64,000 nucleotides of DNA from Rotaria sordida (taxonomy: Eukaryota; Rotifera; Eurotatoria; Philodinida; Philodinidae). The notes beneath the pieces were generated by a model. The model saw only the letters and a program-made list of their open reading frames with translations. It was not told where the DNA came from and did no database searches. How positions within the stretch are numbered: position 1 is the stretch's first letter; each line of letters begins with the position of its first letter. The stretch lies in the NCBI GenBank assembly GCA_905250125.1, contig CAJNOL010000845.1, positions 35,104-99,103 on the forward strand. The letters run 5' to 3'. Shown here piece by piece: positions 23,765 through 33,900 of the stretch. A program made the translations under genes and the position numbers.

Positions 23765-23920
23765 ATGTTCAATCCACCGGTTGATGATAGTAAGATGAAC
23801 TTTGTATTTATTTAACTTACTAATTGTTATTATTTAGTGAACGCAGCTGTAATGTTCGTCGAAGGTGATTTGAAGGGTAATACCACAACAGATCCTCCTT
23901 GCACAAGCAGTGGTAGTTAA
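23765..23920 (+). CDS. Micropeptide gene, MF(D/N)P family, two exons (35 aa)
   Basis: Exon 1 is 23765-23789 (25 nt, MFNPPVDD plus one base). A 48-nt GT-AG intron follows (GTAAGA...TTATTTAG), and exon 2 is 23838-23920 (TAA). The product continues MNAAVMFVEGD and ends in a short Thr/Ser-rich tail with one Cys. Unspliced, the frame would stop after 16 codons. Exon 1 has the same length and phase as in the 28.6-kb gene, and the residues around the junction align (MNAAVMF against TDASNMF). There is no signal peptide or membrane segment. A TATA box and a CRE lie upstream. Function is unknown; the conserved exon structure, start motif and promoter argue for a real gene that is probably inducible. 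Confidence 0.6.
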
Positions 23921-26900
23921 ATTCAAAGTTCTGATTCATCTAAAACTAATTAATTCAACTTAATCACTATTGATATTAACATGTACATTACCAGATGTGT
24001 TCTACATCTCAAATAAATGAGATGTCTAAATGAATATTTATTTTTTGTTTTATTTATTTTTTGTTTATTTATTATAATCAAAAAAAAAAGTGTTTTTGTA
24101 TATATATATATATGTGAAAAGAACATCGACAATAAATCTCAAAATATTTATGATAATCAAGAAAAGAAAAAAAAATATCCTTAATCATTATTAAATAATA
24201 GAATAATGAAATAAAAAGAAACATATATAACGTACAGTTTATACCTGATATCGTCTTAAAATATGCAGTACGCGAAAGTTGATCAATAAATCAATACGTA
24301 TGTTTTATAAAATACCTACTAAGCAGGTATTAATATATTTGTCTTTTTCTTTTTTTTTTAAATGTAAGTTACAGATAAGAAAAAAAAACGTAAGAGAGAT
24401 TTGATATATTGTATAGGTAAATGAAGAAGAAAATGTTATCTTGTAAATCGAATTGTTAACATATTTTAATGGGTTTGAATAGTTTATGAAACCAATATAA
24501 AACTGAATGAATTTCTTCAATTATTATTTCAAAATATGAAGGATATGAATTATTTTTTTACTTATAATTTTTGTTTATGACAATTGACGCAATATTTTTT
24601 CCAATTTATGTATGATTCAAGTAAGAAAATGATGAAATTTTGACGATTACTTTTCTATTCTTCAATAAAGACTATTTGCTTTATTGCGCATTCATAGAGC
24701 TGCATTTCGGTTATCAACAAACTTTATTCGATTGAATTGAAAATTGTTTTGAAGATACTTAAGAGTATATCTCAGAGCTAATTTCTAAAAAATCTCATTT
24801 TTTTTATACGTAAATATTCGATGCATTCTGAAGAATATTTCCAAGTATCAGTGATAAAAATTTCAGTCTGATTGGTTGTAACGCCTTCGAGGAACACTCA
24901 AAAAAGATTATATAGCAATAAGCTGACCTCCCACTGAAGGTCCATGAAAAAAAGAGGAAAAGTAGGAGACTCTTATTTCAATTCTCAAAATCATAAAAAA
25001 TCCTTAAAGTAAAGGGAAAAACTCCAACATCACAAAACTAATCTCGATTTGGTAGTAGCTTTAAATATAACGGGTGTTGCCAGCCTGTAAACAAAGATAT
25101 GTGTCTGTTAGCTAAAATGAGTTCTACGCTATATGATTGCTCAAAGATCACCTAGAGAAAAAAAATTCAACTTAAGCAGATCTTTCTTTATCGAGATTCA
25201 GTTTCTTAAAATTACGTCGGCATAAATTGTGAAACTTTCTGTAATAGTAAGTCTTCTAGTTTCGGATATCTAATTAACTTAGGAGAAAGAGTTTAGTATG
25301 GTTTTTCTAATATTCTTGTAGCTCATGAAAAACTCGATCTAGCTTTCATTGCTTGTGAAAATTAGTTTTTCATGCCAATAATAAATGATAACAATCAAGT
25401 TTTTCAATGGTTTGCATGTGACTAAAATTTACGTGTAAAAAGGAGTCCAAAATGTTACATCGAAGACAAGATATTAAACTTTTTCGAAGAAATCAATAGG
25501 AAAATTGCAGAAATTTACAATACCTTTTTTTAGCAGTTTTAGAAAAATCGAACTGTTTTGTCTACTAATGTATGAATAGAAGTTTTACGAAACATGTCCT
25601 CTCAGAGAAAAAAGAGTTAGCTTCCTCTCATTCTTCTGTTCACATGCAACAGTCTAACATTTTTTTTTCCAGGAACTTTTGCAATACCTGTTATGTTACG
25701 CCATATTGATGTCAAACAATCTATCAAAGTTATTATTATCTCTATTATCCGTATTGGATGTTGTAAAAGTCGATTGAAGTTTCAATTGATTACTTTTCAT
25801 TATCTATCTTGTTGCAGCTTAGTTCCATTGTAGTTGCATATAGTATTTTTATAGGTGTAGCGTTTTCTCGATGTGAAAAAGAAAAAAAAACATCCGTGTT
25901 CACTATCATACATGAACCTACTATTACTAAAAAAATTTATCTATGCTAAGTTTTTCTCTGTACTCTTTACTTTTTGATTAAAAAGAGGTGGAGTGAGTGG
26001 CCAGAGCGATGAGTGAATACATTTGTTTTAGATGCTTCTGATTGTTTTTTTTTTTTGAAGTATAATTATCGAGAAATTTAATTATACGATAATAATCATT
26101 CACATCTTTACGGAATGTTTGACATACTCAAAAGAAAAACGAAGAGTAAGACTTTCATGAGGTCTTTTTTTTTTAAATTCATAAATATAATATCATTCTT
26201 TTGTTGATTGAAGATTCAATAAGAAATTAAAGGAGGAAAAAACCATGAATCTTTATTTCTTGTTTGTTTTATATTCGATAATATAATGTTACATTGCTTT
26301 TATCAAATATAAATTGGATTAGTTTACATAGTCGTAATGAGAGATTTTGAAAAGAAAGAATGGCTTAAATAAAAGTTAAATGATAACACTACTTAATAAG
26401 GATTATCTTACGAGATAATCTATCCGACTGGTAATTTCCGTTTGAAATTACATTTTTGCTCATAGTGTAGATAAAAATCTTAAAAGAATTCGTGTCATTA
26501 AGTCTTTCTTCTCGAATTATAGTCATTTTACTGAAATTCTCTCTCAACAATAGTTCTCATTGTGACAATTTCTGATGGAAAAAGAGTTAGTGCTGATGGA
26601 ACTACGCTTTATTATATTTCTTCTTCTCAAGAATTACATCGTTTCCAAACAAAGTATATACTTATATACTCGCCTATCAGACAGAAGGAAGGAAAAAAAG
26701 GATAAAGTGTAGCATGACGTACGAAGTAATAACAGAAAGATAAGGACAATACATAAGATGAGAAGAAATAATAAGAGCAGGTCAAACATCATGCGTAATA
26801 CGCACTTAATCGGGAGCGTTACACTCATGGCTCCTGTAGTGTTCTGAAAATTTCAGCTTAAATGGATGACTTTTTGTTAGGATCTCGTATGCCTAAAAAC

Positions 26901-27176
26901 CTGGATTACTTTTTTTGAAATTCTTGTGTGAAAATAATGCTTTTTGCAAATGTGTTATCTCAGAAGGGAAACGTCTATATGAGCTGAAACTTTCAGAATA
27001 TCTTAGTGCAATCCCTGCATGATCAAAATATGAAATACAATGTATCTGGTGTTGCTGATTGCTAGAAGATTGTTTTATTCTATCTATTTTGGTAAACATT
27101 TCTTTACTGTTCTTTTCCAAAAATGCAGTAAGAAAGTAGTTCATGAGACATTATCTTTGATTGTATGAGTTCTACC
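23921..27176. other. Intergenic, no gene seen
   Basis: A+T-rich with homopolymers and a (TA) run near 24098-24112. The frames here (for example 26634-26828 and 26893-27144, minus) show no splice structure, domain or conserved motif. The segment 24830-25700 has moderately complex sequence and may be old transposon debris, but I could not pair it with another copy. Confidence 0.4.
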
Positions 27177-27895
27177 TGGAAGAACCTTTAAAAAGAAAGT
27201 GGCGCTTTTTCCATAGACCTAACCCCCCCCCCTCTCCCGTAAGGTTTCTTTTCGTTTCAATATTTTTTGGTTGTGGGTAGTATGAAGATGTAAAATCATT
27301 CAACGAGACCTTGGACATTTTTATTCCTAGCAAAAAAAAACCAATATTATAGAGAACAGTCATTTATATAGGAAAGTACTAGAAAATAGGTAGTATTTAG
27401 AGGTTTCTGTAGTCAAAAGTTGGTTTTTATGTAAAATGCATATGATATTCAGAATCAGCATAAAAAATTACACTAGACAGTCCATTTTCCATTATAAAAT
27501 ATTTTCCATGAAAATTTGACCCGTAGGAGACCAGGGGAGAAAATCTCATGGATAAAAGGTTGAGGGGGAGTAGGGGTCAGATTTCCATGGAAAATATTTT
27601 ACAATGGAAAATAGACTGTCTAGTGTAATTTTTTATGCTGATTCTGAATATCATACTCATTTTACATAAAAACCAACTTTCGACTACAGAAACCTCTAAA
27701 TACTCCCTATTTTCCAGTACTTTCCTATATAAATGACCGTTCTCTAAAATATTGATTTTTTTTGCTAAGACTAAAAATGTCCAAGGTCTCGTTGAATGAT
27801 TTTACATCTTCGTACTGCCCACAGCCAAAAAATATTTGTGCGAAAAAAAAACTTGTGGGAAGATATAAGCGCCATTTCCTTTGCTAGAACCTTTT
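27177..27895. mobile_element. Foldback element, about 720 bp
   Basis: Long arms of about 330 bp (27177-27508 and about 27578-27895) are near-perfect inverted copies; for example ACACTAGACAGTCCATTTTC at about 27471 is inverted at about 27609, and TCATTCAACGAGACCTTGGA at about 27296 is inverted near 27780. The unpaired centre (about 27510-27577) carries G-rich sequence. A run of nine or more C sits at about 27223-27231 in the left arm. There is no coding capacity, and the high arm identity suggests a fairly recent origin. Confidence 0.7.
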
Positions 27896-28411
27896 GAACT
27901 TAATTTTTAGATAATATATAATAAATTCTAAGTGAATTTAACCATCTAGAAGAATAATCCTCATTCTTTTTTTGTTATACAGACATAATTAATTGTACTT
28001 CTTCTAAAAATAAATCATGGAAATTTTGCATCATTATTCTCTAGATATTATTACAAATAATTTGTTTGTCACGGTGTCTTGTTTTATTTTATATTACTTT
28101 AATTGTCTATATGAAATTATTTACCTTTTAGTGTATTTTGATTTGTACGTATATAGTGCACGTGAGTATTATTTTGTGTTCTTTTCAATGATTTTTTTTT
28201 GGTCCTATATTTAAAATATTTCAGTGATTATGATAATATTTTTATTACATGATTAATAAGAATCGATTCGTTTCGTTGTTATTCGAAACTATAAAAACGA
28301 CAACATTATTGATCAATTTTCGTATGAATCCAGGTACGAATGTCTGATTTCGTAGAAGACACTTGAAAAAAACGTCAAATTCTTTGAAAATCATACACAA
28401 AGCGTTTTTAT

Positions 28412-28420
28412 CGCGTCATC
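28412..28420 (-). promoter_or_regulatory. CRE-like half-site (GATGACGCG)
   Basis: On the minus strand it reads GATGACGCG, a one-base variant of the CRE core, about 150 nt before the ATG of the 28.6-kb micropeptide gene. It is in the position equivalent to the perfect sites of the two paralogues. Confidence 0.3.
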
Positions 28421-28440
28421 AAATAAAGGAGAAAAAAACC

Positions 28441-28465
28441 TTTTCTTTTCTTTTCTTTTCTTTCA
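28441..28465. repeat. (CTTTT)n microsatellite
   Basis: About five CTTTT units just upstream of the 28.6-kb micropeptide promoter. Confidence 0.6.
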
Positions 28466-28492
28466 TTGTACAAAAATCATATCTTACTAGAC

Positions 28493-28500
28493 TATATAAA
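28493..28500 (+). promoter_or_regulatory. TATA box of the 28.6-kb micropeptide gene
   Basis: CTATATAAAG, 77 nt before the ATG at 28570. Confidence 0.45.
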
Positions 28501-28569
28501 GACATGAAATTTTATATAAAAAAAAAAATCAAAACTTAGCTAAGAAGAATCTTTGTAATCTTATATACA

Positions 28570-28820
28570 ATGTTTGATCCATATACTACTGACAGTAAGA
28601 TAAAATTCTTCTTATATTTATTTAACTTTTTTTTGCATTGTGTTTTAGCGGATGCAAGTAATATGTTTACTACTGAAGTAATTATTTAATTTTAATTAAT
28701 CTATATAAAATAAAATTATTTTTCTGTTTTGTCTCTAATTAGAAAAATGATACAATTGGTGTTGTTTATAGTGAGAACAATTCAACGTCGTATGGTTCTA
28801 TTGAATCTACCGGTGCATAG
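28570..28820 (+). CDS. Micropeptide gene, MF(D/N)P family, three exons (43 aa)
   Basis: Exons 28570-28594 (25 nt), 28649-28677 and 28743-28820 (TAG), with introns of 54 and 65 nt, both GT-AG. The product begins MFDPYTTDTDASNMFTTE and continues with a polar Ser/Thr/Asn/Gly-rich tail (ENNSTSYGSIESTGA). Exon 1 has the same length, phase and donor sequence (AGTAAGA) as the 23.8-kb gene. If intron 2 is not spliced, the frame ends three codons later (VII, then TAA), giving a shorter form. There is no signal peptide or membrane segment. A TATA box lies 77 nt upstream. The frame at 28729-28926 overlapping exon 3 is a shadow in another phase. Function unknown. Confidence 0.55.
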
Positions 28821-29101
28821 TGTCAAGGTGAATAAAAAAAAACACATCATCAAAAGTCATCAACACTCGATTGGTACAACAATAGTACAGAACGAGCAAA
28901 ACTGTTTCGATGTATTAATTTTTTAATTTGCAATGAATATTACGTGTTTTGTTTTTATTTAAAATATAGTGAAAAAAATTTTCATTGTGCATATCTAAAC
29001 TATTTCATTTCAAAAGCATACATATATTTGTATAGTGCATCTATTGTACTAATGTCACTGAATAACAACATCAAGCAATATAGAATTATGTATACATATA
29101 T

Positions 29102-29211
29102 TTAGAATACATTTTTTGTAAGCCAATTGAGGTCATATGATAGTATTTGTTGATTATTTGGAAGAATTCGTGTTGTTATTTCATCGACATGTTCCAAAGC
29201 AAAGATTAATT
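29102..29211 (-). other. Orphan terminal exon, gene not recognised
   Basis: A good acceptor (TTTCTATTTAG, ending at 29212) is followed by a clean frame to TAA at 29102. With phase 1, as in neighbouring genes, it reads ELIFALEHVDEITTRILP, then NNQQILSYDLNWLTKNVF and stop. Codon use is gene-like. No upstream exon is visible in the next 600 nt on the minus strand, so it is either the last exon of a gene with a long intron or a stranded fragment of a lost gene. Confidence 0.35.
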
Positions 29212-29782
29212 CTAAATAGAAACAAAATGAAAAATTGAATTTATTAGAGTTTAGAAGGAAAAATAATGTGTGGATATTTATGTCACTCGCCTACAACCAG
29301 CTCTATTCATTCACACCTACATAAATTACTTAAATAGACAAAGGATGACTAGAACAAAGAAATGATTATGAACATGAAAGAATGAAGTCGAAGAGAAGAG
29401 AACGCATATTTATGTCAGAATGCATAATATTTTGTTTTTGAAAGTAAACAACGAGGATTATTCAACCACATAAAAATCTCAAAATTAAGGTTTTTAACGG
29501 ATGTGGAGGATGTGTGCTTTAAAGATACTTCCTCTCTGTATGAACTGATAGTAAAAAAAGACCAGGTCTCGTTTCGTCGAAAGCTTAATTGCGTTTCTTG
29601 TTTCGTCAAATTTGTTTTTTCTTTATATTCCTGTTTCATCGAAAATAAAATTACAAGTGTTTCTGTTTCGTCGAAAAATAAAAGGTAATGAGTAGGAGAA
29701 GATTAGATTAATCTGTTTGATAAGAGTTTTTTAAACACATAAGTGAAGTTAGCGCGTTTCAAGTATAATTCGATGAACTCTA
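29212..29782. repeat. Intergenic with GTTTCGTCGAAA-type repeats
   Basis: Four units of GTTTC(G/A)TC(G/A)AAA occur at about 29570, 29599, 29634 and 29665, spaced about 30 bp apart. The overlapping frames at 29415-29688 on both strands are chance frames across these units. Nothing else is recognised. Confidence 0.4.
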
Positions 29783-30512
29783 TCAAATGGTATGCTCAGA
29801 TTTCCGATAGGTCAAGATATGATTTTTCAGATTTTCTGTAACGCTTTCTATCAATCCAAAAAACCCTAGAGGAACAAATCTGACGGTCCGATTTAATGTT
29901 GGCTTGATTGCTAAGATTACAAGGGATTCACGAATAAGAAAACGACATAGATACGAATTTCTGCCGATTATCTTCCAGTTATTCCAGTCAATATTATGCT
30001 TTGTTTCTAATTCATGTTTACGAAGTGCAGATGTGATTTTACACGATTCAATAGAAATATTTGTGTTTTTGCTAGCAGAGATCTTATTTGTAGTAAGTGG
30101 AGCTTGTTTTCGTTTTTTTAGTTTAAGGTTTTGAACTGCGTTATTGTTATTTTTATCAGATGTAAATGATGAATGAAGTCTTATTAGTGACAGCTGCGGT
30201 GCTTCATGTTCTTTAAGTCTTTTACATGCCTACCGGTTGATTTTTCCGATGTACGCAGCTGAGCAATTTAAACATTTTATGACTAATTCTTTAGGGATGA
30301 GGTCTTTTTTGTGAGATAGTTGTTCAATTGTAGGAGGGGATCTCTGAATAGGTTGTAGATGGGCGGTTGGTTGGATTTGTTTAGCAAGCGCGGACAGCTG
30401 TTTTCTAGGAACTTGAATGGATTTACCGGTGAAAGAAATATCGATGAGAATAATATTCTTTTTGTATTTTTTGTCGATGGAGAGTTCGTGCTCATAGACA
30501 TTTGGAGTCGAG
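29783..30512 (-). pseudogene. Penelope-like retroelement relic (C-terminal RT linker plus GIY-YIG endonuclease)
   Basis: Reading the minus strand from about 30512, one frame gives a linker (FTGKSIQVPRKQLSALAKQI, then PTIEQLSHKKDLIPKELVI). The GIY-YIG-type endonuclease region follows: KCLNCSAAYIGK, an R six bases later, KRLKEH, then HNIDWNNWKIIG and RESLVI. The C-x2-C before YIG and the R...EH spacing are typical of endonuclease-bearing Penelope-like elements, in which this domain follows the reverse transcriptase. A TAG at 30230-30232 breaks the domain just after the catalytic Arg, and the reverse transcriptase itself is missing, replaced by an unrelated inverted repeat. It is a dead 5'-truncated copy. 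The frame at 30283-30630 is in a different phase and spans the junction. Confidence 0.72.
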
Positions 30513-30805
30513 TTATGACCGTTTTATTGAAAAAATCAAATAATAGAATTTCAATCTGTAATTCAGATTTAATAATTCTTACAGTTGCAGTCGAAAAGAA
30601 TATTCCTTTGTCGAGATAATGAATTTCCAAGCAAACTCAATTTTTTGTGATATGTCTGTGGCAAGTAACTATTTGTTAAATATTCAATATCTCGGCAAAA
30701 GAACATTCGTTTTGACTGCAACTCTAAGAATCATTAAACCTGAATTTCATGTCGAAATTTCATTATTATTTGATTTTTCAATAAAACAGTCATAACTCAG
30801 TTCTA
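30507..30805. repeat. Inverted repeat, arms about 110 bp
   Basis: 30507-30620 is inverted at about 30690-30805 with moderate divergence; GTTATGACCGTTTTATTGAA matches the inverse of TTCAATAAAACAGTCATAAC. It abuts the Penelope relic and probably inserted into or truncated it. Confidence 0.55.
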
Positions 30806-30955
30806 AAGCTTCGTGGACACAAAATCATTTACGATTATTTTTTAGTCTTACTGAGACTTCCTTGTGAGTCGAATATGAATTCAAATGGGAGATTACAGTT
30901 GGCGTAGTTCCTTCATAAGTAACCATTTTTATTTATGGTGATATAATACAAAAGT

Positions 30956-33900
30956 TCAATCTTTAACCTTATCAAAATTATTTACTTTTAATCTCTGAAC
31001 ACATTCATCTAAATAAGAAGAACTTGACTTTATGTCAGCATTATATTCGTAGGTATGATATATCAATTTAGTATTGTTGAAAAACGTTTTCAATAAAGTT
31101 ACCTTCCAATGTCCATGAATTATCATTATTATTTGTATATGTATTTGAAATTTCGATCATTTTTTTGAGTATATTTTCTGAATTTGGTATTTGTAAGAGA
31201 CGAAGTAAATGAAGAATTCTATAAATAAATTAAAAAAAATATATATTTTATTATACATGTTAAAGATATATTGACTGTTCTTGAATAATTATATTTTGAT
31301 GTTTTTCATCGAATATATCAAACCAACGTATAATATCATCTTTTAAAAACATTCCACCATCAACAAATGGTAAAAATAAATCTCGAAATTCAATCCAACT
31401 AATAAAACAATCTAAATATAGAAAAATATTTCTCAATTAGAAAACAAAAAAAAACAAACAAATTCAACCGGAATGTCGTTTTTTATATAAATATAATTCT
31501 ATAAATGATTGAAGATCATCATTTGATATTTGTATATTATTATGTATGAATTCATTTGTTATTTTCATTGATAATGTTGGTTTATTACTATCAAGTTGTT
31601 TATGTTCAATATTGGGACCTAATCTTTTAAATATTCGACCAAGTACTAAAGAAAGAAAACAAAAATCAATAAAAAAAAACAAAAACAAAAAGAGAATTTG
31701 TTTTTTTTTTTACAAATCATTCCATTGTTAATCATTTCTATAAAATCATCATTGATTTTCGATGAAGAATTTAATGATATCGATTGAATATCATTAGTTG
31801 CTTCATCTGTTAAATGATGAATATACCAATGTTTATATTGAATATCATCTGAAAGAATATTATTCTTTACATCATCGATTTGTTGAATAGATTCTATTAA
31901 TTCTAAAAAATTTAAAATAATATATTTAAAGAAAAAAATTTTTTTTTTTTTTTGTTTAAAGATATTCTTACCTTCAACAGTTACTTTACCATCTTGATTT
32001 TTATCTAATTCATTAATTATATTATATGCAAGTTCAGTTGCATTATTAATTTGAAGAAGTTCTAGTAATTCTAAAGATAAAAAATTTTATTTTTTTTTTT
32101 GTAAAGAAAACAAATTTTTTTTTGTTTATACCAATTATTTCTTCTAATGATAAATAACTATCTTTATTTATATCAAATAAATCAAATAATTTTCTTATAT
32201 GTCTCTTCATATAACGACCAGTTAGAATAGGAAAAAGTATATCACGAAATTCAATCCAATCAAATGTTTTTGAACGAACTTATAATAAATTAAAACAAAA
32301 GAGAAGATGAATTTTAAAAAAACAAAAAAAAAAAAATTTTACTTTGTTCTTTAGCTGGTTGTACAATATATTTTCTAACAAGATCATCGAATAATGTTCG
32401 TATAAATGTATCACCAAATTCAAGACGATCAATTAAATTATCTGGAAAATTATCATCGATTTCAACTAGATCTTCATTATTAGCCAATTCAGAATATACA
32501 CAACGAAGATCTAATAAGAAAAAAAGTATAGATTCCTTGTATATGTCTCTGACTACTTTCTCGAATTTCAAATGTTTTATAATGACTTTATTTGGTAAAT
32601 ATGAAATTTGATAACCAACTGATTTTTATGATAAAGTATTAAATCAATATTTAAAGACTGATAACATAAAACTTCATTATGCCTTGGTCGTTGTTAAGAA
32701 CGCTTACAAATTTCAGTTTTAGTTTTCATCAGTTGGTGTTACATAATAGAGTACTGCAACCCGCGGGTCGAGTACCCGTACCTGGGTACCGGTATGACAT
32801 TAACGGGTACGGGTACGAAATTAACGGATATGAGTAAGAATCGTTATACTCAACTTTAATGTTACCGTTTAGTAGCGACATACTTGATCAGATAGATGTT
32901 TGGTCGTTCTGTAAAACTATCAACGATGTATATGAAACCATTCGAAGAAAATTATAAATACTTTCATTTATTGATACTTTATTTCATGATATATTGAGTT
33001 TTTTTGTGGATTTTGGTATATTAATTATGTCTGTGATCGATAAAGATTCAATTAAAAAGAAAGTTAGATAGTAGTGAATTTAAGTCTTGTGATAAACCAG
33101 CAGGTGCTAGTGCTGGATGATGGTAGTCATTCAAACGTATTCAAGATGAAAAAGAAAATATTATTCCTTTTGTAATATGTATTCAATGTAAAACAATTCT
33201 ATCTTACGATGCATAAAAAACTAGTTCTAAAACACTTAAGCTTCATTATGAAAATTGCAAAATAAGACCTGTTATAGCACCTAAAATTACAACTCATTTT
33301 ACTAGTCAAAAATATGATAAAGTTTCGATCAATTATGAATACTGAAGTTACGGGCACGAGTAAGAGAAGATACGAGTAGGGTACGGGTACGAAAAGTTGT
33401 ACCCGTGCAGTATTCTATTACATAAAAATAAAACACATTTCTAAATCGCTTTTTGGAAAAGTTTCAGCTTAGTAGTAGAGCCCGTCAGATCCAAGATTTT
33501 TGGATCCGGACCCGCTTGTTTAAAAAATATTGGACTCACAACCGGTCGCTTAACTTTTTTGGATCCAAGTACGATGATAAATTAGTTTGGATAATATATT
33601 CAAAGTGTTTTGTTGTTTTTTTATCTATTTTCTATATACATTCAATTTTTTTTTCTTCATAAAACGAACAAAATTTTGAAAAAATTCACAATACATTGTA
33701 TACATCAAAGTTTTCTTCAGAACTGGATTCTACCCGACGGGCTCTACTCAGAAGTTGAAACTATTATTGTATTAAGCTTGCGTCTACTGGACGTAGAAAG
33801 CTGTGGATCTGGATCCGAGAAAAGTTAAACTTCTGGACTCGAACTCGGATCTAGAAGGATCTGCACCTCTTGTAATTGAAAGCAGAGATGGGCAGCTTCG

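Noticed and set aside
30283-30630. 115-codon minus-strand frame as a gene
   Set aside because: It starts in an unrelated inverted repeat and is out of phase with the recognisable Penelope frame in the same DNA.
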